Shown: positions 13,107-27,625, counted from the first letter of the stretch. The stretch: 64,000 bases of DNA from Litomosoides sigmodontis (GCA_963070105.1 OY718806.1:6097865-6161864), one strand, 5' to 3'. The notes: a model not told the origin generated them from the letters alone. Numbers and translations are program-made.

Positions 13107-15409
13107 GATCACATGCTAATATACGAAGCTCGTTTATATTGTGAGTATCTTTTAAAATATTTCCACAGTATGTCAGCATGATGTTTTATATCATAAAAGC
13201 CCTATTGCTTTCCATGTGTTTCTGTCCCGCTTTTTATGTAGAGTGTATAATTCTCAGTGGAACATTGATTTTTGGATTTTTATTTCATTCAAAAACCACT
13301 ATTACGCGGTGTTTGTTTCGATTGCTTATCATTAAATATTTAATATATGAATGAGCATTTGTTGACTAGTCGTATGTTCGAATTATGTAGTTTCCCAAGA
13401 AGCATTCTTTTGATATTGTTTTCTGAGTTCAGAATTCTTTCATCCATTTATCATTTATCATTCGAACATTGTTGACCTCTTTCACGAACTCGGAGCTTGC
13501 ATAAAGTCTTTTAAACATTCTTTGATTCGCCATTATTTGCCCTCGAAAATTGATTTTGAGTGTAGCAATAATGTTTGCAATACGCCGTTCGAAAAAGATT
13601 ACATGGCATACCTTAACTTCCCTTCTACTTCTTTATTAAATTTTAATTGTGAATTAGTGTAGCAATGAAGGCACATAAGGATGTGCAAGAAAATGTACTT
13701 TCCGGGAGCGCGGGCGCAAATTATCGATTTTTGCAAACTGCTGCATATTGTTTTCTCTTTTTTGTTTATGATTTAGGGAACACACCCACTTATTCATGTC
13801 ATGTACAGTTGAAGAATTTGCGGTGAAGCATGATTCTTACAATTGTTAGGCCTTTTCTGTTGGTTTTAAATGTTTTTTTGTGTATGTCGTCAGTTGCGAA
13901 TTGTAAGAGAAGATGAGTGTCGTTTTTCATTTAAGATATCAAATCTCTTTACGGTTTTATTTGACGGTTCATTTATATATTAGGAATTAATTGTTATCGT
14001 TCGTACATTGGTGCTCTATCCTTATTTGCATGCATAACATTCTTAACGGATTTATACACCGTTCATCATTCGCAGTAATGCTTTTCTTATTATTATAATA
14101 GCATAAGCTTTCGTAGACTAAGGTCGTTTCAATAATGCATGTAACTTAGTGACACCTATCAACTTGTAGCGAGATTTTAAATTTTGATAGGAATCCGGTT
14201 CTATTTCTTGGCTTTCAAATTGATTTCACCAATTCTCGACTTACTTTATCTGTATGCGACATTGTTTGCTGTTCTGGATCAAATTTATTCAGTTAAATTG
14301 ATTTTGGCGTGCAGTTCTTTGAAATAAGGAGTATAATCAAGTTCGATTAAGGATCGTAGCAACACGGTAGAGTCTGCATCCAACCTGTTTCAGGTTTTTC
14401 TGGTTTTTGTTTGAGGAGTTGATCATCGCCCATTTAACCAATTCTGCGATAAAAAGTGTTGTAATACTAATTTAGCATTAAATCTCACTGTAATAAGCCA
14501 ATTTCATCGCACCAATGGGTGCACACACGTTTCATTCCTAGCTGCGGTCAAGGAATACGATTTAGCATGTGACATCAAATGCTAGGTTGAAACAACTGCG
14601 TCATTTTCATTTTTATACAAACATATTTCGGTTTACCTACTTTTGGCGCAAAGTGAAATCACAAAAAAGCAGATGTTATCGAATGCTCGTGGAAATCTAC
14701 ACCATTACTGAACAATCGGAGTGTAAGTTCGAAGTATATATTTCGAAAAAGAGGTATGATCAAATAACTGATATCAGTCATCGGAACTTTGTGTGCAAAG
14801 GGCAGCATACAACGAATAATTCAATTTTTGTAGATATGAACCGTGTAAATAGAGATCGATTCTCAGAGTAAATATCAGTTCCTTTTTAATTCAGTGAGGT
14901 TTGGGCAATTTTATGTGTTAGGGAGATCGCCTTTCTTGACTTCGATGGTTTGTTATTAAAGATATGTGCTCATGATGTTTCGATGTTCTTTTCAAATCAT
15001 AAAGACACAAAGACAAAAATGAAACAGATGAAGTAATGAAAGGATATGGAAGTCACGAGATGGGATAACTTGACAGAAGACCCTGTTTACTTGAGAAAGT
15101 CACAATGATGAGCAAAATAATTATTGACGAGCGAGGAATTGACGCTGGTAAGGTTGTTACTTTTTTGGTGCTAACAATTGAGAGTGATGCTCATCCTACG
15201 AATATCGTGATGGCATTTACGAGGCAATGAGTATATTATAATCTGAAGTGTTTATTATCGTCCATTATTGACTTTTCGACATGAGCGCAATTTAGATTTT
15301 TTTACACTATTATTAATTAATGTGGAATTTTAACGAGCAAAATGGAATAAACGTGTTGGAAACGTAAGGAATGAATGATTTCCAGAAGATGGGCACGGCA
15401 ATGTATTGA
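13107..15409. other. Noncoding interval between SMAP and the potassium channel gene
   Basis: About 2.3 kb of AT-rich sequence holding the 3' flanks of two converging genes. The one longer open frame (14569-14871, 100 codons, plus strand) is lysine/tyrosine-rich with no recognisable domain or exon boundaries. I see no RNA gene or repeat family here. Confidence 0.5.
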
Positions 15410-18400
15410 TTACAGATATGCGGGTTGCTCGGGACGTAAAGCAGTTATTCGTCGCAGATATTCAGTATCACGGAAGAAGTCGGATTGGAACGAATTATGT
15501 CGTATTGTCGACATTCCGGATGAAGTTTCATCAATAAAACGTAATCTCATGAGAAGCTCATGAGGTTCGAATGGTCGATCACGTAGTTCACTGTCCAAAA
15601 ATGCCCGGACATCATTCCATGTAACCTAACAATATGAGAATGAAAGTATTTAGTGTTAGGTTTTAAAAGCGCTATTTGAGAGTTCCAATTATTTTTAATG
15701 TTGGGAAATTTAATAAATGGAGCACATACCTTTTCTCCCTTTTTCCTCCTCATTGCTCTCAACAGGACTATAATTTCTTTCAGTTCTTCACTCAGACCAA
15801 GGAATTTTTTGGCTCGTCCGAAATAATGAAAGCGAGTAAAATATGCTTTCAGATGTGTTGATGCTAAGTCAATGCACATTGTAACAACTGATAAACCTGT
15901 AGGAACATTGATAAGATGCATATATGAGTCATAATTAACCTTACATTCTTCCGTCCTCACGTGATCCTATAATTTCATTGTACAGCCCATTTCTCGCTTC
16001 AACCGTTTCCATCTAAGCTTGTTGCTACAATGATGAATAGAAAGGAAAGTAAGCAGAATCTTCCACAGTTTCTCGGAAAGTTATCATCATCATAATTGTT
16101 GCAGCTGTCACGACAAATTTGCCTAACCATGAGACGACTTTTAGATAAAAAAATATGGATGGGGGGAGAGTGGGAAAGAACTGTTGCCTCTTCTGCGCAG
16201 TGAAATATTTGAAAAATCTATTTGCATTGAATCAGTACTTGGTGCTGCAAGAGTGATAGATGAAACCAGAGAAATCTATCATTTCTAGGAGGCCGAGCAT
16301 CACGAGGCACCTTTCTTTTTCTGATTCATTGTCATAACCATTATCTAGTTGCAAATCTCAATCTTCCTGCTTTTGTTAGGTGACATTGGGGTTACTGTAC
16401 TTGGGGTAAGTGAGCAGTGAATTAATGATCTTGCGGCAAATTTATGTCTTATTAATATACCTGACTAATCACCCGCTTTTTTCCCTAGAGGGCAAAAATA
16501 TTTTTCTTTAAAAAAAATGTCTTCGGAATATTAGACAAAAAGAAATATCACACACGCAGACAAATAAATTACTCGAAACGATTTGTGTTGGATAGGCAAT
16601 AAAATATTTTTTTAGCATGCTCATAAATTTGCTTCTTGCTAATTGAAATGCTTGGTTGCAGAGAAATACGTCAAATACTTGTGGATTGTTTCGATGGGAA
16701 AAGAAACCACTTGTAACAATTCAGGTGATTTCATTGCAATAATTTTGATCAACGAAACATTTCAAAAGAAGTGAAATTTGGTGGCGTTACCTCCCTACGG
16801 ACTTACTGGTGGCTGATATATTTCGGTAGTAAATGAGCAAAATTATTCATTTGACATCGAAAAAAATTTGCGAAAGTAAGCTTATTAGTGTGAAAATTTT
16901 CGAAATGTTTTTAGGCAAACTTTGCTAGGTATGAATTGTTAGCTGCAACTCTTATAGCACAAATCTGTTCACGAATTGTCGCTGTAAGTAAGAAAGTATT
17001 AATAAGTTCAGGTTTTGCAACTTACTTAAATGACTACTATACAAGTGCTTCATATTTTTTGATTGAGCTACTCTATAAATTTGTGTGAAGCTCAATAAAT
17101 TTATTTGCTTGCATGTCAATAAAAGTTCCTTCTGTTCTGATTTCGGACGAAAAATGAAGTGAATCACATGTGATTTGTACGTTGAAAATGTAAGTAGTGC
17201 ATTCAAAACGTAAATGAACTAACCAACGATGACAAAAGCGACAATAAGTGATAAGAAAATGTAATCAACAACGACGATATCACCAAGGCCAACAGTTACT
17301 ATGAGATTGAAGCCAAAGTGGAAAGCATGTAGGAATGACCACGAACGTTCCCAGTTGATGAACATGGCGGAACCCATCGAGCAGTACAAACATATGCATG
17401 ACACATAAGCCCCTGGAACAAATGAAAGCGTATCTAATCTTCAACGAGGAAATTATCATGACATTAGAACGTAAATTATAATTAAAGAACAAAGCGGTAA
17501 AGTATGTACAGACCAATTGGGAACCATAATTTCCCATCATTTCCTTCTACGGCAAACATATCTATGGCATCGGAGTGACCGCTTGTTGATTGCAATGATT
17601 TCCTTCGCATATAACGTTTTCGAAATAGAATTTGCTGAATTTGTTCATTAAAAAAATTGCAACGGTGTGAGTGGCAGTATAGCAGAATTACGTAAAAAAT
17701 ACAGCCTATTGGTTGTGATATAGAGAGAGTGGTCAAATCAAGTCTCTTCCATATCTGAATCCAATCCTATCAGAAAAATTAAATGCTTTCAAATAAATAT
17801 CACGTTAGGAGTAGAGAAAAATAAGCGTGGTAGTAGAATATCGTAGAAATTTACACTGCTAATCGTGTGAAGTCATGGTTTACGTGTCACTGTAGTGATT
17901 TCGTGAAAGTGCTACTAACTTTGAAATTACGCTTGGCAAACACACACACACACACCTTTACTTTGTGCAACATTTTATTCCAGTTTGAAACGAAACGAAA
18001 CAACGTTTCCGACAAAAATTTGCCTATATCTGCAGCGGTGATAAACATGAGAGGTATGCCAACTAAAGCGAATACTACTGCAAATATTTTTCCTAAATCT
18101 GTATCGACTGATACTTCACCATATCCTGAAATACTGTCTAGCTGGATAACTGCGTTGATTATCGGTCTTTTTTTTGTGTCAATAACAATTTAAAAAGCTA
18201 ACAAAACTTTTACAGATCGTTGTCCTTTGATGTAATCAGATAAACAAAGTTTGGAGATTTTCAAGGAATTTGTACCACATGTAGTGAGAACAGTGAGAAC
18301 ATATAATAAGGCAGTTGGAAAAGTCCACTTATTGTGCATGTTTTCAATACTATCTGGTTTTTGAAGCTCTTTACGGATCGGACGGCGATCATCCACTGTT

Positions 18401-18741
18401 TCTGCTACTGATATCATATACTCCCTGAAGGCTAATGACTTTTACTGGACACGAAATGACTATAGCAATTTCCTCTCATTTTGCCACTTTCAAAATTCAA
18501 ACCTGAAAATGGTGGCCCATTCAGATCGGTCAATTGAGTGTAGTCCCAGTTGTGCATCATTCATAATCCTCCAGCTATCAGCTGTGAAATTTGTCATAAT
18601 GTTGGATAAACGAATTAGCTTCCGAGATCTAACCATAAGTTCTGTACTTGTTTCCAATGCCATAAGAATCCACGCACCAAGACACAAATATCCAATCAGC
18701 ACTGTTACAAGCATCACATGAGGAATCAAGATTTTGAACAG
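15410..18741 (-). CDS. twk: TWK-family two-pore-domain potassium channel (5' end missing)
   Basis: K2P leak channels set resting potential, with two pore loops per subunit. Seven phase-consistent exons: 18741-18503, 18424-18276, 18125-17962, 17766-17514, 17412-17224, 15896-15730, 15625-15410, giving 458 residues downstream of an unlocated first exon. The first exon seen starts at an acceptor and encodes LFKILIPHVMLVTVLIGYLC, which is transmembrane segment M1. P1 is ALLYVLTVLTTCGYGEVS, with an intron splitting the glycine before GYG. M2 is KIFAVVFALVGMPLMFITAA. M3 begins near WFPIGAYVSCICLY. P2 is FNLIVTVGLGDIVVVD, and M4 follows across a 1.3 kb intron. The cytoplasmic tail ends LRPEQPAYL. The pair of filters (GYG and GLG) and the long charged tail fit nematode TWK channels; I cannot name the orthologue. 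Confidence 0.93.
17224..17412 (-). other. twk: Second pore-loop exon of the TWK channel
   Basis: This single exon codes for M3, the P2 helix and filter TVGLGD, and the start of M4. It is bounded by phase-1 introns on both sides, so the block is symmetrical. The following intron, to 15897, is the longest in the gene. Confidence 0.85.
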
Positions 18742-20977
18742 CTGAAAAAACTAGGTTAATAGCTTTATTCAAACAACCTTTGCTTTTTTTTGTTATCAGG
18801 ATTTATACAGTCTCCGGTTATAATTTCGATTGCTAAATAAGAACGTTGTTGACTGATATTTCCGCCTTTAGCCCTTATTACAGTAATTCCATTACAAACG
18901 CTGGCAAAATTTCTATTCGAAAAGAATTATCGATAACTTCTCCTGCCTTAATTAAAAAGTACTACTAAAATCATCATTTCTCAAATTGTGAGTGCTCACT
19001 TTTTTGTGAAAAGTAGTTTGGGAAGGAATTTCAGTACTAATTCAGTGAGAAATTCATTACGTGATATTTATAAATTTGCGTTGTGTTATTATCTTATATT
19101 ATATCGCCATTTCAAATCAATGAAATATAGAGCAAATTCATTTTGAACTGATGTAGATAAAGATACATTAAAGTTGCATGTATCGCTCTGTACTTGTTAA
19201 GCTAAATAACATTTTTTTAAATAACATAACAGAAATTTAAAATAATTTGTACAAGTGACGACAAATTCAAACACATGTTTTGCTTTGTTAAACTGGTTGT
19301 TCTTGTAGCAGAATGTATGATTTTTTTTTGTCTTAAAAAAATCGATTACGTTTTATTTCAATTAAATCGAGCTTTTAAAAAAATTAGTTCCTGCAGTATT
19401 TGCGGCAAGCTACATTGTCCAATGCTGCGATGAAATCATTTCACCAAGCAGAAAATTCTTCACTTACAAGGAGTCATCTATAATTTCAAGCATTTCCATT
19501 TTTTGCCAGAACTATTTATCCTCGAATCGTCGCAATGGCTTCTCATTTTTTGCGTCCTCAGGGGAAAAGACAGCATAAATGTCTTTCGAGAGAAATTGTA
19601 CACCTCATCTAACTGCTTATTACACTTCCAATACCAAAACTTCCTAAGCAAATGTAGCTTTAGGCACCCAATACTTTCAATTTCGAAAACGACCGAAAAG
19701 CTAAAAGGCGTACTGCCACAACTCTCGACAGCCTGTTCGTTATCCGTAGACTACCTGATGATATATATTCAGCCTTGCTTTTGGATTACCTTGTCATATT
19801 AACTTCGGAGTTTTTGGATATGTATGACAAAAAAAAAGTAACAATTTGCATGAGTGACCTTAGGAATACTAGACTGTGGGCAATATGACTTCTATAATGG
19901 TCAAAGGGCTATTCCCAGTTCTAATTGTATTAAAAGAGATGAATGCCACTGTGAGGTCTTGAAAAGTTATGACACTTTTTTTCTATCAACAATGCTTGTA
20001 GTTTGGTATTTTAACTTGCTAAATAGTTTGTGTCAAAATTTAAAAGTTTTTTTTTGCAACTAAAATTCTTACAACTAAGATAGCATTCCTCATTTTGCAT
20101 AAACTTCCAGGACTTTCCAATACAGCTTCGAAGGAAAATTACGTGTAAGAACTAAAGCAGCAGCTATCGGAGATAGAAACATAATAACACGTACGTTGAT
20201 TAATTTACAAATTACCCAAAGCATCGAAGATTTAGACCTTAAGATATTAAGCATACCGTTCTATGGCGTATAAAGATTACAGCCAACTTGTTTCACACAT
20301 TAGAGCGCTTAGTCAAAAAAAAGACGAAATTATTTATAAGCTCAAAATTTTAAATTTACCCCAAGTTATTTAAATTCTTATGACTAACCAAAGAAGTGAA
20401 GCGTAACCTATTTAATAAACCTAGTGCGGAACGATTGCTTCAGAAGAATTTTTCTGCTTTAGTAAAAATCAAAATTTTTCACAAACTTTTTCCCAAAGTG
20501 CAAATTTTTCAATTTTAGTGCAATTTGTAAATTTGACATGATTTTTTTTTTGATGAGTGCTTAGGCCAATTCAATCTTCGTATGTATTTTGCAAAAACCA
20601 ATTTAAATCTTCGTAAATATAATTCTGGAAGACATCGGAGAAGAAAATTGTAAAAATGGTCGACGACAGTTTTCTGAAGAATTTGTTCGGCAAATTGTAA
20701 GAGCCTTGTGCTGATAGGAAAAAGATATCAGTTGAGGCAGATAGCTGATAGTAGTAAGGTTTTTCTTAATTGAAACGGAAAATGATTGTCACTTATTATG
20801 AAATGATAGTTCTTTCAAATGACAGTTATACCTTGCTGCCCCTTTACAAAACGTTTGTAACTGCACGAAGTGGAGCATTAGGTTTAGATTACTAGACGAA
20901 ATCTTATCCGAAATTTTTTTCTTTTTGCAGCCTTAGCTAAAATGCTAAGCCGGACGATTAAAACCAAAGGTGTTCTA
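18742..20977. other. Upstream region of the TWK gene, first exon not found
   Basis: The channel's initiator exon should lie here or further right on the minus strand, ending in a phase-0 donor. One possible reading near 20165-20090 (minus) starts at an ATG, is open, and ends at a GTTTAT donor, but it resembles no known K2P N-terminus and I do not call it. The sequence is otherwise AT-rich with homopolymer runs and no recognisable gene. Confidence 0.4.
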
Positions 20978-23301
20978 TCAATCAGACTTCCTTCTTTCAT
21001 AGCAAGCTTTTTCCACTGATATTGCTTTTTCTACCAGATAAAGAGAATATGTTTCCCATTTCTGCAATGCAACGTAAGAAGATTTGGATAAAAGTACGAA
21101 GCAGAAGAACTTGGAAAATCATAAAGCACACGAGAAATTTCAAAAATCCCTATCGCATTTTCATCTTTATAATACAATCAGGCTTTATACCTGTCGGTTT
21201 GTTCATTAAATTACTAATAAAAGTACCTTTCCTGTGCGTTTTGGACAACTTTTTGATTCCTGCGTCTCATCCTCTTTTAGTGTTTCCGTAATAACTGTTC
21301 CACCATCCTCTACTTCCAACAAGCCTGACTGCGATCTAAGCGGAATACCATCCCATCGAGGTGTGACATGATCTGTAGTTACAACTATCAAATTTTATTG
21401 TAGGTAATGTTATAAATTTCACCTCAATTATACCAAAAACAGCCACTTTCCTGCACTTGAAATCTAAAGATGCGGTTTGCTTTAAATTCGAACTTCCCGA
21501 GTTTTCAATTCTACCGTAGCAAAACGGTTTTCCCACAACGCAAAAATATCATCCAACAAAGAGAAAAGCAGAAAGATGGATACTCCTTTTAAATGTATAA
21601 TTTAGAACCTGTAAATGTGAATAAATATATAATTTAAAACCTGGGAAATTTCTGAGAAACTCGGAAAAATCCTCGGAACTTTGCATTTTTTTTCAATACG
21701 TAACAGACAAAGTATTGTTCTTGTGTTTCCTTTACTCGCATTCCTGTGGGTAGAAATGCTCCAACATAATATTTTATAAGTATCATCTCAAACTTCAATT
21801 ATAATTTAGGAAATTTGTTTGATTGCTGACACTGTCGTCAGGTATTTACTTCTTATGATATACTTGCATAATTCGAAATAAACATTTGCGAGTGAATATG
21901 ATTTTCGTACTCATTAACAGACCACTGGTTCATCCCCGTATTTATTTTCCCCGAGCAGTGCATTTAAATGAATGTAAAGGAAAGGGTATTAATATTGATC
22001 GGAGAAAAACATCTTGAAGAAAACATGATAATAAATGCTTGCCGCTTGTCACCTTACGATTCTACATATTCTGTTGTAATTATTTCAATTTTTATTGCAA
22101 AAAATTTAGCACTGAAAAGTTTTCTGTCATCGGAAAATATTCTGAAAGAACTAATGGATCGAATTATAAATCCATATTTGATCTGTGCGTGAAAAATATG
22201 CTTGGATGAACTTAAATCTACAGGGGATTAAAAACATGATGCACCCACTTAGTTTAACTTTCTCCCAATCCTTGCATTTTTTCCACACACTAGCCGGAAA
22301 ACAATCATGGCCGTTTATCCAGCAAAGACAAATTATCTCTATCTCCCTTCCTTCCATGAATAAAAAGGAAGATTCATGGGAGCAGTATACATTAAAAATT
22401 TATGCTTACACCAAAAAATAGTTATCATCATGCATCAACGAAATGGATAAGACAGTGCGCATTGTGGTCAAAAGAACTTAGTGGATAAGTAGTGATAGTG
22501 AAGTAATGTTTGTCCCATGAATTTTTAAGTGACAGATTATACGTATGTCATTAATTGATTTCTTAAGCCTTTCGGAAGGTCCACTTGCAAGAAAGCATTA
22601 CCATAATCGTTTGTCATTTTTTTCTTGAGTTTCTGAAGAAATTGTGTCTGAACGGTTGATGCTCCAATAAAAATAATGAATTTCACAGTGTTTATGTAAA
22701 CATGAACTATAAGAGGAGAAGATTTACCGCTTAAAAAAAGATTCGCTGATTGCACAAGTGGAGGTTACAGGTGGCGCAATTTTCAAATGATGACCTCATT
22801 GTACTAATAATTAGTCATTCGAAGGTATATGCATTGTGACGGAAGATAGAATTTGATAGAATGAAACGGAATAAGAGGCAGCTGAATTGCTAAAGAGAAG
22901 CTGTTTACTTGTATTCGTATTTCTGGACTTACTTACTAAGATCAAGCCTAGCAATAGACGCTTGAAGGTCAAATACGACCTAACCCACCAATGATAACTT
23001 GTCCATCGCTTTGTATGGTAACTGCTGGCCACCGGTAGTAATGCTTGTTGGACTTCTTGTCTATTTGTGTATCAGACGTTGAATAGCATGGGGCATTTGC
23101 TAAGGATGAGCTTCGAACAGCTCTACTTCGGTGTTGGTCAGAGTTGTCCTTTTTCCGGTCCTTTTCTTTCGCACTCCCTTCCTGTTCATTTCCTGTCACG
23201 CTTGATGCAATTGACTGCTTTGCGGTCACTTCATCAATTTGTCGTCCTAGTCGTGTTTCGCTTCCTTGCGCAGCAATGGATAATCGTCGTAAAGCTCTGG
23301 A
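20978..23301 (-). CDS. Unidentified gene, three phase-compatible 3' exons
   Basis: I do not recognise this protein. Two exons join well: 23301-22989 (acceptor after CGCTCAG, donor GTGGGT, phase 1) and 21372-21227 (acceptor TACAG, donor GTACTT). Together they encode about 153 residues with no membrane segment. The first is rich in Ser, Arg, Lys and Gln (SRALRRLSIAAQGSETRLGR), followed by a more folded-looking stretch (PAVTIQSDGQVIID then HVTPRWDGIPL). A possible terminal exon at 21061-20978 keeps phase and ends in TGA after a basic tail. An in-frame ATG lies 21 bases before the first exon's acceptor, so a short isoform could start there. The polar composition suggests a cytoplasmic tail or linker of a larger protein. 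Upstream exons were not linked. Confidence 0.45.
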
Positions 23302-23556
23302 CTGAGCGGAGTAAAAGAACATGCTGTGGAATTAGTCTTCCGACGGGTACATTAGGGCTATTTCAGTACTGTAAAAAAATGCCTGCTAGAGTATGCGATC
23401 CGTACGATGGATGGAACTTGCAGCGTTAGCGAAGCGCAGTAAGCATCAAGAAAGGGACATTAAAAGCAGCAGCTGCGGAGTGTGCATGAGTAGCATTCCA
23501 AAATTTAACAGATAGCATATCAATGCAGTTAAGGAAAATGTTTTCTCAGCGATGTG

Positions 23557-23559
<3 letters not shown>

Positions 23560-23634
<75 letters not shown>

Positions 23635-23650
23635 GTGTGTGCCTGTGTGT
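23560..23650. repeat. (GT)n microsatellite
   Basis: About 90 bases of nearly pure GT dinucleotide, with a few C interruptions near the right end. The apparent open frames on both strands are only repeats of Val/Cys or Thr/His. Confidence 0.98.
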
Positions 23651-26600
23651 ATGCATACATATGCATATATAAAATACATTATTTATGTATCTGTGAGAGA
23701 ACCACAGATGGATTGAAGATAATATTGCAGCAACCATCAGGAGTGCTGCTACAAACTGTGCACATCCTATCCTCCTCTTACAATTTTAGACCGAATGAAT
23801 TTAAAAATTTCAAATTCAGTATCAGAGTGATTTGAGTAGTCATCACAAGTGCAGAAGAAGAGAAACTTCTAAAAACAATTGCTGAAGTTCAATTCGGAAA
23901 GTATAAGATGAATTCGTGAGGGGAAAAAAAGGAGGAGAGTGCTTTGCGCGCGCTATAGCAAGAAAAATTAAACGGAAAAGAAAGTGAGCGCTGCGATATG
24001 CTAGGAATAGGAAGGGGTGGTAGAAGCAACCAGTCGTGAAAGGACTTGTAAGTTAAAAAGTTTGAAGTACGTGTGATTGCTGAAAGCATGCATTAAAACG
24101 AAAGAGCTGCGCACAATAGAGCCGGCAAGTGTACTTTCATTTGCTAACAAATCATTCGGAACGAATTCTCGTGCAACATCTCTCTCCAACCAACCGCAAC
24201 ACTCTGCTACCTAAACTGACCGAAACGGATTGTGCGCTTAGCCACCTTCTCTCTCCCTAATTCCCTTGATACAAATCCGCTCCTTGCTCCTAACAAGCAG
24301 CTCACAAAATAAAACAAAACTATGTGCACTTGTTGGAACGTCCACTAGAATTTCGGAGGAAAGGAACTACTTATCCGAAAGTGTAAGTTAAAATAATAGT
24401 GTGCCTTAATAAAGTACTGTACATCCATCACGAAAAAACAATGTCAATTAAAGTTGTCATTTGTCATTTAGTGCTTGTCACTTTTCCAAAGGAATGGTAT
24501 CCGAATGAGTCGAGAAACATATTAAAGCCTAACCTCTCACTCGTCCTTCTATCGCGCTTTCTTTTCAATTTCAATTTTGATAAATTATACGTTCTGCTTC
24601 GCAAAATTTTTACAGAAACCTACAGCTTGAAAATTACATCTTCTCTTGCAACTCTTGCAAACTTTTGTTCTCATTTTCATTTTAGTTTTTGAATGTTTTA
24701 CTACAAGCAAGAAATGGATTACTATCTTGGGAACAACAGATATTCAGATATGCGATCTGTTTTAGCTAATTCAGGTTATAATAAATTCCAGCAGAAAGAT
24801 GAAAATACTAAATCATATCAGCGTATGATTTGTAATTAAGCAGTGCTCTATTTCATCATGTAATTAATGAACTATCATCTCATTTTTTCTGAATACAAAG
24901 TGATCTAATTGTTGAAATCTTCTACTTGGTAAACATTTACATATCTGCATCCTTGTTTACATTAATATAGAAAAATGCTTGCTATTTATTATTTTATTTT
25001 ACTATTTTATTTTATTATTTTATTTTATTATTTTATATTTAATTATTTATTTATATTTTATATGTTTATATGTTTATTTTATATTTATATGTTTAAGATA
25101 TGCTTATTTATAACGATATGTTATTAAAGAGCATTTGCAATTAGTTCCCAAGTGAAATAGTTTGAGCAGTCTGAAATATGATATTGAAATAAGTGAGAGT
25201 TTTTCAAGAATGATGTTACTACTAATATTCCAGGCCTTTGACACAACAAGAAGTTCGCAATTGAATGATCTTTGCACGGGGAGCTATGCAATTGTTTTTG
25301 CTGTATTATACCTGATCTAGTACAAAAACCAGACCGTTCCAGTGAGCACTACCCATTCCATCATCACCCGAAACTTACAAAAGGAATGTTTGTTCCAAAT
25401 GGTTATTCAAATTTCACCTTCACGCATAATTTGACTCCTACGAAATAACTAAATCATCTTTTTTAAGCCAAATGTTCGCTGAAACAATCGAACATTTGAC
25501 AATTATTACACTGTTTCACAGTTTAAATCGCTAAACTCATGTCAAATGTTTGACTTTCGTCACTTCTAGTCAGGAATTTTTACCTTACACTCACTTCCTA
25601 ACATTGTTAGAAATAAATGTTGTTCTCCCAAGTGTTCCAAATGAACATTGTAATAAGAGTAAACGTCTATAAACCTATTAGTCGTACATAGCAGGCAGAC
25701 TTCCGAATAATTTAAGACACAACAAAAGCTTAATCGCTTATTGCAATTATGTAGCAACCGTTGAAGTGAAACGAGCCGGAATTTTTCAGTAGATCGTGGA
25801 TTCAATGATTTCCACTTGCTTCATGGCAATGCAATGATAATGAAAGTACGGAAAAGATTCAAAGCCTTCATCTGCAATTTTAATTCCGGATTATATTGCA
25901 TGAAAAGTTTAGTCTTACCATACCCGAGATAAATTTCAGGCTTCATCATTATTCCACATGTCGAAATGACAGTATAAACGAACAGTCCTGTCGATGTTCT
26001 CTTTCTGCTCCTCTTCTTCGGCGAAATTGTCTTCATCAATAGGGCACCTTCCGACGGCTCAATTAGACTTTTAACAAATACATTCTTTTTTATCCTGCAC
26101 TGCTTCAGTTGGTGTAATTATCGATGCTCAATACGTCCGCTCAGATAGACTCCGTCTTTTTCTAATCCGTGTGTTCCTTTTCAATCAATTCCAAATTTTC
26201 GAAAAGTGTTGTTCGAATAAATACCGATTAGTAGCCAAATCTTCTCAAGAAGCAGGATTGCTTTTGAGCTATCAATTCTTTATATTGACCACTTGAACTC
26301 AACATTCATTCCTCAGCATAGATTTTGCTCAATTTGGAATTTCAATCCTTATTTCTGATAATGCTACTCAATTCATCTTCACTGAATTTCATTAGTTTCT
26401 CCCCTTATCACGCACACTTCGTTATCACTTCCATCCGTGGTACAACGATCAAGTATTGAAAAAAACGATTCACACATGGACATATTATCTTTTCCGTCAT
26501 GAAGCATGCAGCGCTATTATTTCAACATAAGGAATTTTAGAAATGTGAAGGCCAAAAGAGAAGAAAAGTCGTATTTGATAGATTTGACAAAAGATCTGAA

Positions 26601-27625
26601 ATTATTATTGAATATTTCATAGCACTCTTCTGTTATGATGATTTATGAAGTTCATTAAAAGTCTTAAATGATGCACAAACCACGTTTTAGCGGTTTCATT
26701 TTCGACACTTCTACCAACATTCTGCATTTTGAACTAATAAAAATTCTGCCAAAGGGCGATCTACATCAACTTAAAGCAAAAAAACAACGATTTTGCTGTA
26801 GGCAACACCGTTTTTATCCACTGCTGCATTAAAAAAAGAAGTTTAGTTGCAAGTGTTTTGGATATCCTTCTATCTTTTAAACTTACACTTGAAAAAATTC
26901 GCTACTCCATTTCCCAGTGGTTACAGGTTGCATACAATCTACTAAGCAGGATTATTTATTCAAATCTTTATTTCTGCTGATGCTGGCAAATTCGCTATTT
27001 TAGCTCTTGTTGTTAGGCTTTTCACATCTTTGTGTGCAAGCAGTAATACGGCTCGTTCCAAAAAAAGAAAAACTTGCCCCAAATACAAAATATGACGGGA
27101 AGTTTTTGTAGGGCGAAATGAAATGCTTATGTCATATTTGTGGAAGGTTCACCCTACTTTTTTAAGACGATAACCAATAATAACATTTATTCAGGTAACT
27201 TCGATCACAAATAACAAAGAACTAAGCAAACTAGAGCGATAAGTAGAAAGGAAGTGTTCGGTTCAGCTGGATATTAAAGAAATAATTTGTAATGGTGTAA
27301 ATTGTCTGCACCGAGATCTTTGCTGAAATATGGAATTGTTGATTGAATTCTTTCAAGGGAACGTTTTATTATTTGCACGCAAGAGGGAATTTCCAGAATT
27401 GATTGTTCAAATTATTCTTTTCCTCTCTCCCACTTCAGTCTTTGTTGGAGTTATTGAATTTTATGGACAATCTCTTCAAGACAACTGTATTCATATGAAA
27501 ATGAAGCTAAAAACCCTCTTTAACTATCATCAAAATTTCAGTGGAAACTTTTTTAAAGAGAAATAAATAAATATACATAAAGCACTGCAATTCGAAACTA
27601 TTTCATTTCAAGATATGGAAGATAC
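23651..27625. other. Gene-poor interval
   Basis: No open frame here combines credible exon boundaries with protein-like composition. Frames at 24001-24189, 24399-24692 and 25566-25805 were read and set aside. Apart from the AT tract listed separately, I see nothing definite. It may be a long intron of the unidentified minus-strand gene whose exons lie at 23.3 kb and possibly 29.8 kb. Confidence 0.4.
24983..25095. repeat. Imperfect AT-rich tandem tract (TTTTA / TATTTA units)
   Basis: A run of degenerate ATTTT and TATTTA units with G and C almost absent. It looks like slippage-generated low-complexity DNA. Confidence 0.85.

Noticed and set aside
20090..20165. Possible first exon of the TWK channel (MFLSPIAAALV reading, minus strand)
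   Set aside because: The phase fits, but the sequence has no likeness to K2P N-termini and the donor is weak.
23546..23737. Long His/Thr and Cys/Val frames on both strands
   Set aside because: They are translations of the GT microsatellite.
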